From: Chitiniphilus eburneus
GTDB taxonomy: Bacteria > Pseudomonadota > Gammaproteobacteria > Burkholderiales > Chitinibacteraceae
Direction: 5' to 3'
Assembly (NCBI RefSeq): GCF_005048205.1
Contig: NZ_SUMF01000001.1
Coordinates: 62,001-126,000, forward strand
Length of the DNA stretch: 64,000 bases
The notes beneath the pieces are model-generated. The model was not told where the DNA came from and ran no database searches. It worked only from the letters and a program-made list of their open reading frames with translations. Shown here one piece after another: positions 24,834-33,362 of the stretch. The stretch's first letter is position 1. Each line of letters begins with the position of its first letter. A program made the position numbers and the translations under genes.

Positions 24834-24868
24834 GCGTTCCTTCGCGACCGGCAGGTCGCGGAGGAACC

Positions 24869-24952
24869 ATGCAAGGAATGCAATTCGGCCCCACGCCTCT
24901 GTGCACTGGTGCGCCGAAGACTTTGTCACGGCGTTCAGCACAAAGGCAGTAG
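24869..24952 (+). CDS. Very small open reading frame with strong ribosome site, 27 residues
   Basis: An ATG at 24869 follows GCGGAGGAACC and opens a 27-residue frame that ends at TAG just before the tape measure ribosome site. No family is recognised. It could be a leader coupling tape measure translation, or the stump of an earlier tape measure start replaced when the AT-richer gene was acquired. Confidence 0.3.
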   Translation: MQGMQFGPTPLCTGAPKTLSRRSAQRQ

Positions 24953-24961
24953 GAGAGCCAT

Positions 24962-26890
24962 ATGGCAATGCAATATATATTAGGGATCATTGGAGAAAAG
25001 GCTGTCGAAGCCGTCGCAGAATCAGCCATCAAAGGGCTCCAGAATGTAGCGAAAGCGCCTCTCGAAGCGGCTCACCGATATACCGCCACCCGGGATGAAC
25101 TCGGCTACATTGCCGGTCAGGCCGGAATTCAAAAAAAAGGACTTGAGTCCACCGTAGCAAGTTGGAATGCCCAGCTTATCGGCATGAGCCAGCGCACCAA
25201 CCAATATCAAGAAGAACTGCTCAATGGTTTCAAAAGCACAGTTGAAAGCAATGTCAAACCCGATGCTGCCCTGGGCCTGACCGAGGCGGCCGGTCGAGCC
25301 GCGACAGCTACCAATAATGATCTTGCTCCTCTGAGCAAAGCGGTGACCAGGGCACATCTCGATTTTGGAGTCAGGTCCGAGGACGCCGACAATTTTTTTG
25401 AAATCATCGCCGCATCGGGAAGATCAGGCACTTTAAACTTCAATCAGCTACTACAAAAGATACCGTCCCTGATCACCTCGGCAAAGAATTCAACCCTTGG
25501 CCTGCGAGGCACATCCGGAATTTCCTCAGTTACTGCCGCCCTGCAGATCGCCGCGAAAGATAACGCCGATCCGGAGCAAGCACACGCCAACCTGAACGGC
25601 TTCCTGAATGAGTTCAACTCAGGAGGGATAGCTCATAAATTCCAGAAATTGGGCGTCGGTAATTTTGAACAAGAGAAAAAGAACGCAATCGCCAGCGGCG
25701 ACCCGTTGTTGTACATGGCCAAACTGGCAGACACCGTCACCGGTGGCGATGCCACCAAGCTGGGTCAATTGTTCAGCAGTCGGGAAGCACGGGACTTCCA
25801 GCAGGCTTTGGTCGCCAATCAGACTGAATATCAGAAAATCCACAATGAAGCGAGCAGCTCAAAGGGCCTGATCCACCAGCGGAAGCTCATTGCAGATAAC
25901 TCCGATGCCGGGGTTGCGAAAAGCCTCCGAATCAAGAACGAGGCTTCTCTGCAAAACTCTGGGGTCACCCAGGGCTATGTTAATGGCCTTCATAAAACAG
26001 CAAATTTCCTTAAAGACTATACGGGGCCGAACGCCGACGCATTTCGATTCGGTTTTGATCAATTGGGATTACTCAAGCCGAGGGAGAACCAAAACGGCTC
26101 GTTGTCCGGCCTCGATGATGGCAACCACGGCGATGCCATTCCGGTAGTGGTTGTGAACTGGCCGAACGGCACACCGGCCGAAGAAGAGCTTGGGCCAGTG
26201 GACACCATCGTCGGGCTGGGCCTGACTGCCGCTCATTTCGCCCCCCTATTGACGGATATTGCTTTTCCGGCCAAGGGACTTTTTCGCCAAGCAAAATGGC
26301 TCTTTAATCAAGCAGTGGAAAATGGCCCCAAACTAGAAGCGCCTCCCTCAGAGGGCCCATATTACCACTATCCGAATCATGGACAGCAGGAAAACCGAGC
26401 CTCCGACTATCCTATTTCGGCTCAGGCAAACCAATATGCCAATCGCCGCCGCCTCAAGCCGGGCTTATCGGTAAACCCTTACCACCACTATTCAAATTAC
26501 GGGCAACAAGAAAGCCGAATTTACGACTATCCCGCCGTGACCCAGGCGAAAGGCTACCCCAAGAAGATCAATATCAATCGCCCGCTGGATCCGCCATATG
26601 CATCAGGTCCAAATAAATCGCAGCATTACCAATACTTCATTAATCCGGGGTTTGAAAACAGCCCGGCAACCTATCCTTTAGTCCCTTCAAATCGCCGCCA
26701 GGATATATCGCCCAACACCCTGTCTCCCGGCGCGCTCGGTCCGCAAAAGGTTTCCGGCACCGTCGAGGTCAAGGTCTCCATGCCCCCCTACCTCACCGGT
26801 CAGACCAGCGTCACCCAGCCGGCCGGTGCCGGCGTGAAGCTGCAAGCCACCGCAGCCAAGACCGGCAACTACCACCAAGGAGGTTTCTGA
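24962..26890 (+). CDS. Tail tape measure protein with Tyr-rich C-terminal repeats
   Basis: The 642-residue protein occupies the tape measure position between tail chaperone and gpN. Residues about 80-330 resemble tape measure cores (LGLTEAAGRAATATNNDLAPLSKAVTRA, then DADNFFEIIAASGRSG and LRGTSGISSVTAALQIAA), and 640-700 residues is the Mu range. The rest is unusual: three degenerate Tyr-rich repeats at about residues 466, 505 and 555 (pattern YxYPNHGQQENR...YP), followed by a conserved-looking GTVEVKVSMPPYLTG tail. Base composition is clearly richer in A+T than the neighbours until about 26,740, suggesting the gene body was exchanged. Confidence 0.7.
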   Translation: MAMQYILGIIGEKAVEAVAESAIKGLQNVAKAPLEAAHRYTATRDELGYIAGQAGIQKKGLESTVASWNAQLIGMSQRTNQYQEELLNGFKSTVESNVKPDAALGLTEAAGRAATATNNDLAPLSKAVTRAHLDFGVRSEDADNFFEIIAASGRSGTLNFNQLLQKIPSLITSAKNSTLGLRGTSGISSVTAALQIAAKDNADPEQAHANLNGFLNEFNSGGIAHKFQKLGVGNFEQEKKNAIASGDPLLYMAKLADTVTGGDATKLGQLFSSREARDFQQALVANQTEYQKIHNEASSSKGLIHQRKLIADNSDAGVAKSLRIKNEASLQNSGVTQGYVNGLHKTANFLKDYTGPNADAFRFGFDQLGLLKPRENQNGSLSGLDDGNHGDAIPVVVVNWPNGTPAEEELGPVDTIVGLGLTAAHFAPLLTDIAFPAKGLFRQAKWLFNQAVENGPKLEAPPSEGPYYHYPNHGQQENRASDYPISAQANQYANRRRLKPGLSVNPYHHYSNYGQQESRIYDYPAVTQAKGYPKKININRPLDPPYASGPNKSQHYQYFINPGFENSPATYPLVPSNRRQDISPNTLSPGALGPQKVSGTVEVKVSMPPYLTGQTSVTQPAGAGVKLQATAAKTGNYHQGGF

Positions 26891-28143
26891 TGAGTTGGCG
26901 AGACCAACTGGAAAAGGCTTCGTTCCGCGGCGTGCCGTTCCATATCAGCCGCAGCGGTGGCGAGGTCGGCCGGCGCGTACAGTTGACCGAATACCCGCTG
27001 CGCGACCTGCCCTACGCCGAGGATCTGGGCCGAAAGGCGCGGACCTTCACCCTGGATGCCTTCGTGCTTGGGCCCGACTACCGCGCAGCACGCGACCGCC
27101 TGCTGGCGGCGCTGGAGCAGCCGGGCCCGGGCGAGCTGGTGTTGCCGTCGCGCGGTCACCAGCAGGTGGTCGCACAGCGCTGCTCGCTGGAGGAAACCAC
27201 CGAGCAGGGCGGCATGGCGCGGCTCAGCCTGGAGTTTGCCGAAGCCGGCAAGAACGAGTTGCCGAACAGCCAGATCGACACCGAAGCCCAGCTGCGCCAA
27301 GCCGGTGACCGGCTGATCACCGTGTGCGGGCAGGACTTCGCCGCGCAATGGAAGATCGGCGCGCAGCGGCTGAAAGGCGACCTGCTCACCGCACTGGAAG
27401 CAGGCGTGGGCGACTTTCTGGAGGCACTGGTGGCGGCCCAGCAGACCTTCGACTGGATCGAGCGCCAGTTGGGCGCGCTGGAGCGCATCGAGCAACAAGT
27501 CGACCAAGTGATTAACTCGCTGGAAAAGCTGCTGGGTACGCCTGCCGCGCTCTATCAGCGGCTGGTCGGATCGCTGCAGCGGATCAGCATTCGCCTGCAA
27601 CGTTTCGGCCAGGACTTCGACAGCATCGTCACCGGCCGCCGCCCCAATGGCGGTACCCAGGCGCTGGATGCGGTGAAGCCGCTGCTGTTCGAGTCGCCGG
27701 CCCGCCACGTGATGCTGCCGAGCACGCCGGTCAACGTCGCCAACCTGCGCAACCGGCTGGCGCTGGACCAGGCCACCCGCATCATCGCGGTAACACAGGC
27801 AGCCATGGCATTGCCCACGGCGCCGGTACTGGCCTCGGCCGACCTGATCGCCATGCGCGACACTGTGTTCGAAGCCATCGACACCCTGGCCGACCAGGCA
27901 TCGGATCTCACCTATCCGGCGTTGCTGGCACTCAAAGCCGCCACCATCCGGGCCGTCGCCCAACGCCTGCCCGCCACCGCGCAGTTGCGCGAAATCTGGC
28001 AAGGCGTGTGCGAGCCGGCTCTGGTGGTGGCCTGGCGCCAGAACGGCAACCTCGATGCCGAACTGGATCTGGTGGTGCGCAACGATATCCGTCATCCCGG
28101 CTTCGTGCCGGATGGGCGGACTCTCAACCTGCTGAAGACCTGA
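26890..28143 (+). CDS. Mu gpN-like protein (DNA circularisation / tail hub)
   Basis: The 417-residue protein begins MSWRDQLEKASFRGVPFHISR and has GRRVQLTEYPLRDLPYAEDLGRKA and FVLGPDYRAARDRLLAALEQPGPGELVLP, the gpN N-terminal domain. The remainder is long alpha-helical, with possible coiled coil at about residues 180-235. gpN was named for DNA circularisation in Mu but also works in baseplate/tail assembly; in a tail-only locus the assembly role is the relevant one. ATG overlaps the tape measure stop, with AAGGAGGTTTCTG upstream. Confidence 0.88.
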   Translation: MSWRDQLEKASFRGVPFHISRSGGEVGRRVQLTEYPLRDLPYAEDLGRKARTFTLDAFVLGPDYRAARDRLLAALEQPGPGELVLPSRGHQQVVAQRCSLEETTEQGGMARLSLEFAEAGKNELPNSQIDTEAQLRQAGDRLITVCGQDFAAQWKIGAQRLKGDLLTALEAGVGDFLEALVAAQQTFDWIERQLGALERIEQQVDQVINSLEKLLGTPAALYQRLVGSLQRISIRLQRFGQDFDSIVTGRRPNGGTQALDAVKPLLFESPARHVMLPSTPVNVANLRNRLALDQATRIIAVTQAAMALPTAPVLASADLIAMRDTVFEAIDTLADQASDLTYPALLALKAATIRAVAQRLPATAQLREIWQGVCEPALVVAWRQNGNLDAELDLVVRNDIRHPGFVPDGRTLNLLKT

Positions 28144-28144
28144 T

Positions 28145-29257
28145 ATGGCGAATCTCCAACTCAAAGTAGGCGGTCGGATCTATGGCGGCTGGACCGAGAT
28201 TTCGCTGCAACGCGGCCTGGAGCAACTGGCCGGCAGCTTCACCCTGCAACTGACCGAGCGCTGGCCGGATAACGACACCGCCCGGCCGGTCAAGCCTGGC
28301 GAAGCCTGCGTGGTGACCATCGACGACCAGCCCGTGGTCACGGGCTTCATCGATCAGGTGTCGCTGCGCTTCGACGCGCAATCACGCAGCCTGGGTGTCA
28401 GTGGCCGCGACGCCACCGGCGACCTGGTGGATTGCAGTGCCGGCCACGGTTCCGGCCAGTGGAAGCAGACCAGCTTGGCGCGGATTGCGCGCGACCTATG
28501 CGGTCCGTTCGATCTCAAGGTCGTCGTCGATCCGGCGGTGCGAAAGCAGGCCGACGAGCCGTTCAAGAGCTGGAACGTCGAGGAAGGCGAAACCGTCTTC
28601 GACTGCCTGGAACGGATGGCGCGCCTGCGCATGCTACTGCTGACCACGCGTGGCGACGGCGCCGTGTACATCACCCGTCCGGGCACCGAACAGGCGCAGG
28701 CCGCGCTGGTGGAAGGCGACAACCTGCTCAGCGGCGAAGCCACCTTCAGTTGGGCGCAGCGCTACAGCTTCTACCGCGTCAAGGCACAAAGCCGCGGTCG
28801 CCACGCCGAGCAAGGCAGCAGCCACGATGAGGTGGTGACGCGGCACCGGCCGCTGATCGTGCTGGCCGAGGATCAGGCCGAAGGCCCCACGGTGCAGCAA
28901 CGCGCCGACTGGGAAAAGACCATCCGCACCGCCCGCGCCAACCAGGCAACGGTGGACGTAGTGGGCTGGCGCCAGGGCGATGGGCTGCCACTGTGGCAGC
29001 CCAACCTGAGGGTGAACCTGAAATCCGGCCTGCTGCGCGCGGACGGCGACGTGCTGATCTCGGCGGTGAGCTACACGCTCGGTGCGGGGGGTGAGCGCTG
29101 CGCGCTGACGCTGGTCGATCCACGCACCTTCGATCGGCTGGAGGGCAAATCCACCACGCAGCTGAAACGTGGCAAACGCAACAAAGGCGCCCCGGCCAAG
29201 CCGTCCTCGACGGTGGGCCACGGCACGACGCAAAGCCAAGACTGGGGACAGAACTGA
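28145..29257 (+). CDS. Baseplate hub protein (Mu gpP-like, gp27-type)
   Basis: The 370-residue protein begins MANLQLKVGGRIYGGWTEISLQRGLEQLAGSF, then GVSGRDATGDLVDCSA and FKSWNVEEGETVFDCLERMARL, the gpP family pattern. It forms the trimeric hub that links tube and spike. A Lys/Arg-rich linker (KRGKRNKGAPAKPSS) marks the C-terminus. It starts two bases after gpN and its stop overlaps the next start. Confidence 0.9.
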   Translation: MANLQLKVGGRIYGGWTEISLQRGLEQLAGSFTLQLTERWPDNDTARPVKPGEACVVTIDDQPVVTGFIDQVSLRFDAQSRSLGVSGRDATGDLVDCSAGHGSGQWKQTSLARIARDLCGPFDLKVVVDPAVRKQADEPFKSWNVEEGETVFDCLERMARLRMLLLTTRGDGAVYITRPGTEQAQAALVEGDNLLSGEATFSWAQRYSFYRVKAQSRGRHAEQGSSHDEVVTRHRPLIVLAEDQAEGPTVQQRADWEKTIRTARANQATVDVVGWRQGDGLPLWQPNLRVNLKSGLLRADGDVLISAVSYTLGAGGERCALTLVDPRTFDRLEGKSTTQLKRGKRNKGAPAKPSSTVGHGTTQSQDWGQN

Positions 29258-29835
29258 TGATCGAACGACTTGCCCGCCGCGTGCGCCTGATGGTGGCGCG
29301 CGCGGTGCTCAACCTGGTGAACGACGCAACCGGCCTGCAACGGCTCCAGGTTTCGGCGCTAGCCGACGAGACGCGCGACGACGTGGAGCGTGCGCAGAAC
29401 TACGGCCTGACCAGCGTACCGCTGCCCGGCGCCACCGCGATCCTGGTCGCTGTGGCTGGCAGCCGCGACCATCTGGTCGCCACCGCGGTGGACGACGAAC
29501 GCCATCGCCCGAGCGGCCTCGCCCCGGGTGAAGTCTGCATCTACACCCACGAAGGTGATCGCATCCATCTGAAGAACGGTCGGCTGATCGAGATCAGCAC
29601 CCAGACGCTACGCGTCAATGCCGGCGCGCTGGTCGAACTGAACACGCCCCTGGTCAAGCTGAACGCCCCGCTGGTCACCACCAGCGGCCAGCTCAAGACC
29701 GCCAGCGACATCACTGACAACGCCGGCGGCAACAGCCGCACCGTAGCTGGAATGCGCCAGGTATTCGCCGATCACGTCCACCCCGAAACCAACGCCAGCG
29801 GCGGTACCACTGGTAAACCCACCCAGGTGATGTGA
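29257..29835 (+). CDS. Baseplate spike protein (Mu gp45 / gpV-like)
   Basis: The 192-residue protein begins MIERLARRVRLMVARAVLNLVND and has an OB-fold-like region followed by a beta-helix (IEISTQTLRVNAGALVELNTPLVKLNAPLV, about residues 110-150) and a tip with HVH (FADHVHPE, about 171-178). The HxH motif binds an iron ion at the apex of Mu and P2 spikes. It is the membrane-piercing needle of the tail. Confidence 0.9.
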   Translation: MIERLARRVRLMVARAVLNLVNDATGLQRLQVSALADETRDDVERAQNYGLTSVPLPGATAILVAVAGSRDHLVATAVDDERHRPSGLAPGEVCIYTHEGDRIHLKNGRLIEISTQTLRVNAGALVELNTPLVKLNAPLVTTSGQLKTASDITDNAGGNSRTVAGMRQVFADHVHPETNASGGTTGKPTQVM

Positions 29836-30257
29836 TGGATCTGAAAACGTTCTTTTACAGCTTCGAGCGCGGCTGCGACTGGCAGCCGGCCGCGGTTGGA
29901 CTGGTCGAAGGCGACGAACTGGATACCGCCGTGCTGCTCAGCCTGTTCACCGATCGACGCGCCGAACCCGGCGACGACGTGGAAGGCGACCCACGCGGCT
30001 GGTGGGGCGATGCCATCCCGATAGGCGATGAACGCGCGGTGCCGCTGGGCTCGCGCCTGTGGCTGCTGGCCCGCGAAAAGCAGACCGCCTCTACCTTGCG
30101 GCGCGCCGAAGCCTACGGGCGCGAAGCGCTGCAATGGCTGATCGACGACGGTCACGCCCGGGCACTGGACATCGCAGCCAGCGCCCCGCGCACCGGCCTG
30201 TTGCGTCTGGACGTCGCCATCGATTCCCAACCCTTCCGATTTGAGCTGACACCATGA
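29835..30257 (+). CDS. Baseplate wedge protein (Mu gp46-like)
   Basis: The 140-residue protein (start MDLKTFFYSFERGCDW) has DELDTAVLLSLFTDRRA and the GWWGDAIP motif, characteristic of the gp46/GPW-like wedge family. ATG 29835 overlaps the spike stop; a GTG three bases earlier is possible but lies too close to the AGGTG ribosome site. It is in Mu order between spike and gp47. Confidence 0.9.
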   Translation: MDLKTFFYSFERGCDWQPAAVGLVEGDELDTAVLLSLFTDRRAEPGDDVEGDPRGWWGDAIPIGDERAVPLGSRLWLLAREKQTASTLRRAEAYGREALQWLIDDGHARALDIAASAPRTGLLRLDVAIDSQPFRFELTP

Positions 30258-31312
30258 GCCTGAACCGCCCTACCCTGCCCGAACTGGTCGAAGCACAACT
30301 GACCGAGTTCGAAGCCCGCCTGCCCGGCGCCGACACCCGCCTGCGCCACTCCAACCTGAATGTGCTCGGCCGCGTGCAAGCCGGCGGTCTGCACCAGATG
30401 TATGGCTATTTGTCGTGGCTATCGCTGCAAGTGTTTCCCGACACCTGCGAGACGGAGTTCCTCGATCGCTGGGCCTCGATCTGGCTAGCCGAAGGTCGCA
30501 AGCCCGCCGCGCTGGCCCAGGGATCGATTCGCCTGACCGGCGCACCGGGCACCATCGTGCCGCAAGGCACTCCCTTGGCACGCGCCGACAATCGCGAATA
30601 CCTGACCACGGCCGATACCACCCTGGGCACCGGCGGCACCGTGGATGCCACGGTCACTGCTCGCGAAGCGGGGGCTAGCGGGAATGCCGACACAGGCACC
30701 ACGCTGACGGTGACCAACTCCATTGCCGGACTGAATGGCAACGCCACGGTACTCGCACCGGGCCTGACCCAGGGCAGCGATGTCGAGCCGGATTCCGCCC
30801 TGCGCCAACGCCTGATCGCGCGCATCCAGCGTCCGCCGCAGGGCGGCGCGGCATCCGATTATGTGGCCTGGGCACTGGAAGTACCGGGCGTGACCCGCGC
30901 CTGGACCTTAGACAGCCCGTTCGGGTTCGGCAGCATTGGCGTGGTGTTCGTGCGCGACGGCGACGCCGACCCGATCCCGGATGCCAACGAGGTTGCTGCG
31001 GTGCAGGCCCACATCGACAGCCTGCGCCCAGTCACCGCCGAATTCGTTGCCCAGGCGCCGACGCCCAAGCCGGTGGCCTACACCATCCGGCTGGTGCCTG
31101 GCACCCCGGCGGTGCGCGATGCGGTGATCGCCTCGCTCAAGGACCTGCACACCCGCGAAGCCGCGCCCGGCGCCACCCTGCTGCGCAGCCACATCACCGA
31201 GGCCATCAGCCTGGCCTCCGGCGAAATCGACCACACTCTGGTCAGCCCCACCGCCGACGTAACGGCCGAGCAACTGGAGATGACGGTATTCGGAGGCGTG
31301 ACATGGCAATGA
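30254..31312 (+). CDS. Baseplate J-like wedge protein (Mu gp47-like)
   Basis: The 352-residue protein is baseplate J family: NRPTLPELVEAQLTEFEARLPG, the ETEFLDRWASIWLAEGRKPA segment and a central jelly-roll-like region with VPQGTPLARADNREYLTT. The C-terminal part has GSIGVVFVRDGDADPIP. It forms the outer wedge with gp46 and gp48. ATG overlaps the gp46 stop (ATGA) and the next gene starts 10 bases before its end. Confidence 0.92.
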   Translation: MSLNRPTLPELVEAQLTEFEARLPGADTRLRHSNLNVLGRVQAGGLHQMYGYLSWLSLQVFPDTCETEFLDRWASIWLAEGRKPAALAQGSIRLTGAPGTIVPQGTPLARADNREYLTTADTTLGTGGTVDATVTAREAGASGNADTGTTLTVTNSIAGLNGNATVLAPGLTQGSDVEPDSALRQRLIARIQRPPQGGAASDYVAWALEVPGVTRAWTLDSPFGFGSIGVVFVRDGDADPIPDANEVAAVQAHIDSLRPVTAEFVAQAPTPKPVAYTIRLVPGTPAVRDAVIASLKDLHTREAAPGATLLRSHITEAISLASGEIDHTLVSPTADVTAEQLEMTVFGGVTWQ

Positions 31313-31896
31313 CCGCCGAAGACTATCGCCAACAACTGTCCGCGCTGCTGCCACTGGGCCTGGCCTGGCCACGCGAGCCGGACAGCACCTTGCAGCGCGT
31401 ACTGGGTGCTTTCGGCGCCGGCCTGGCCGGTGTCGACAGCCGGTCGAACGAACTGCTGCGTGAAACCTATCCGCCGACCAGTTATGAACTGCTGGCTGAC
31501 TGGGAGCGCATTGCCGGTCTGCCCGACGAATGCTCGTTGCTCGGCAGCCAGACCGTGCAGGAACGCCGCAACGCCGTCGCCGCAAAGCTGGCCGCCACTG
31601 GTGGGCAATCGCGCAACTATTTCATCAACGTGGCGGCGCGCTATGGACACCCCAACGCCACCATCACCGAATACCGCGCCCGACGTTATGGACACTCGCG
31701 CCTGGGGCAGCGGTATGGGGGATGGCGCTGGCAATTCGTCTGGCAGTTGAGGCTGCCGGTAATACCGGTCGTTCCGCGCGAATGCGGCGACCCGTTCGGC
31801 GAACCGTTCCAGACCTGGGGCGATACCCAGCTGGAATGCATGATCAACAAACTCAAACCCGCGCATACGTGGGTTTTGTTTTCTTATGGGAGCTAA
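31303..31896 (+). CDS. Baseplate protein DUF2313 (Mu gp48-like)
   Basis: The 197-residue protein begins MAMTAEDYRQQLSALLPLGLAWPREPD and has LLADWERIAGLPDECSLLG and a C-terminal CMINKLKPAHTWVLF, which match the Mu gp48 family. It attaches the fibres to the baseplate. The last codons overlap a hairpin with a T-rich tail at 31855. The fibre gene starts 4 bases later. Confidence 0.9.
   Translation: MAMTAEDYRQQLSALLPLGLAWPREPDSTLQRVLGAFGAGLAGVDSRSNELLRETYPPTSYELLADWERIAGLPDECSLLGSQTVQERRNAVAAKLAATGGQSRNYFINVAARYGHPNATITEYRARRYGHSRLGQRYGGWRWQFVWQLRLPVIPVVPRECGDPFGEPFQTWGDTQLECMINKLKPAHTWVLFSYGS
31855..31883 (+). repeat. Hairpin with U-tract at the end of gp48 gene
   Basis: AAACCCGCG and GTGGGTTT arms with a short loop (one G:T pair) are followed by TGTTTTC. 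The element overlaps the last codons of gp48 and lies before the GGGAGC ribosome site of fibre 1. It resembles the other hairpins in this locus. Confidence 0.6.
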
Positions 31897-31899
31897 GCG

Positions 31900-32772
31900 A
31901 TGGACTATCCGCATTCCGTGCCCGACGTGGGGTTGCTCGACGGCAAATTCACCGATGGCGATCCACTGACCGGGCTATTGCCGAGCCTGGATCCGTCGTC
32001 CTGGGCAAATGGGGTGACCGATGAGTTGTTGAATGTGATCGAGGCGGCGGGGTTGACTCCGACCGAAGGATTGAGCAATCAGTTTTTGCAGGCGCTGAGG
32101 CGCACTGGGGTATTTGCCACACAAGCACAATTCGACAATTCGACTGCGGCGGCAACTACTGCTTTTGTGCAACGAGCACTGGGGAACTACGCCAATGTAT
32201 TCAGCTACGTGCCCGCACAGACCCTGACAGGAGCGCACGTTGGCACATTCATCCAATTCACGCCGACTACAAACATCAATGTCACGCTACCCGATCCAGC
32301 CACGGTACCGGAAGGGGGTTGCATTACCCTCTACAACTCATCGAACTCTGGCGCCTATGCGTTGACAGTCATAGCATCAGGAGGCACAGCAATAGGCGGC
32401 CACGGTGGTGTAGTACCGGCAGGTGCAATCTACCTCTTCGTCCGACGCAAAGCCGGCGATTGGGCAGGGATCAATCCCAATGCAGGTGGCTTGGCAGCGG
32501 TGGGTACGCAAATCCTCGATATGAGGGGGAGCCGCACAAGCGGCGTCACCTACACCAATACGTACGGCCGACCGATTGTTGTCTCCCTATCTTTGGAGAC
32601 CACAAACGTCAACCAATCCTGCGTACTGGTTGTCAACGGATTCAATCTCGGTGGCTCATCGTTCCCCGGCTCGGGATTTTCGGTTGCCGGGCAGTTCATC
32701 GTGCCTCCCGGCGCGACCTATCGGTTGCCCGCTGGCCCTTACAACATCATTGGTTGGCTGGAGACTCGTTGA
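31900..32772 (+). CDS. Tail fibre protein 1
   Basis: The 290-residue protein has an N-terminal baseplate-attachment domain of about 95 residues (MDYPHSVPDVGLLDGKFTDG, then TDELLNVIEAAGLTPTEGL and FVQRALGNYA) followed by a Gly/Thr/Asn-rich beta region that should contain the receptor-binding tip. The N-terminal part is nearly the same as in fibre 2, while the C-terminal part differs completely. It would determine target specificity. Stop TGA overlaps the fibre chaperone ATG. Confidence 0.85.
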   Translation: MDYPHSVPDVGLLDGKFTDGDPLTGLLPSLDPSSWANGVTDELLNVIEAAGLTPTEGLSNQFLQALRRTGVFATQAQFDNSTAAATTAFVQRALGNYANVFSYVPAQTLTGAHVGTFIQFTPTTNINVTLPDPATVPEGGCITLYNSSNSGAYALTVIASGGTAIGGHGGVVPAGAIYLFVRRKAGDWAGINPNAGGLAAVGTQILDMRGSRTSGVTYTNTYGRPIVVSLSLETTNVNQSCVLVVNGFNLGGSSFPGSGFSVAGQFIVPPGATYRLPAGPYNIIGWLETR

Positions 32773-33257
32773 TGACCACCGAAATGAAGTATTTCCTGAG
32801 TGCGGAGGGAGAGATTCTGGCCTTTGAGGCAGACGGCTCACAGGATCATGCCATCCCCGAAAATGTTGTTTCATTGTCGGAAGCGGATGCGCTAAGCAAA
32901 GCAAATCCTTCGACTCCGCCCTCGCTTGAAACGCTGCGATCCGCTGCTCAGGCCCAGCTTCCCGCCTGGGAATCTGCCGAGCGTGCAGCCGGCATCGACC
33001 ATGCAGGCCATCAATGGCTGACCACCTCAGCCGCGTTGCAGGATATTCGCGATGCACTGCTTGCTGGCTTGGTCCCAGATGGTGTCTGGATTGACGCGGA
33101 GCGTCATAAAGTCCCCATGACGCTGGACACATTGCGAGCACTTTGGGCTGCATGCGTCAGCAGAGGCGCGACCATTTATCAGCGCCGACTGGAAATGGAG
33201 GCTGAAATCGAGTCCATGGAAAGAGAACAGTTGGAGCAATTTTTCCCCAGCTGGTAG
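32772..33257 (+). CDS. Tail fibre assembly protein 1
   Basis: The 161-residue protein is a caudoviral fibre assembly chaperone. The N-terminal MKYFLSAEGEILAFEADGS is fibre-specific and the C-terminal half (AQLPAWESAERAAGIDHAGHQWLTT, then TLRALWAACVSRGATIYQRRLEMEAEIESM) is typical of the family. It helps the fibre fold into trimers. ATG 32772 overlaps the fibre stop. A second copy lies at 34275. Confidence 0.88.
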   Translation: MTTEMKYFLSAEGEILAFEADGSQDHAIPENVVSLSEADALSKANPSTPPSLETLRSAAQAQLPAWESAERAAGIDHAGHQWLTTSAALQDIRDALLAGLVPDGVWIDAERHKVPMTLDTLRALWAACVSRGATIYQRRLEMEAEIESMEREQLEQFFPSW

Positions 33258-33322
33258 TGCTTCGTTGCGAACTCCAACTCCCTCAATTTCGCAGCCACCA
33301 CCAAATATCAATTGTCCAAGCC

Positions 33323-33349
33323 AGCCCGCAAAGCGGGCTTTTCTATTTT
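33323..33349 (+). repeat. Hairpin with U-tract before fibre 2
   Basis: AGCCCGC / GCGGGCT arms with a three-base loop are followed by TTTCTATTTT and a GGGAGC ribosome site for fibre 2. It is very similar to the hairpins at 21480, 22397 and 24010. Confidence 0.75.
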
Positions 33350-33362
33350 ACGGGAGCAATCC

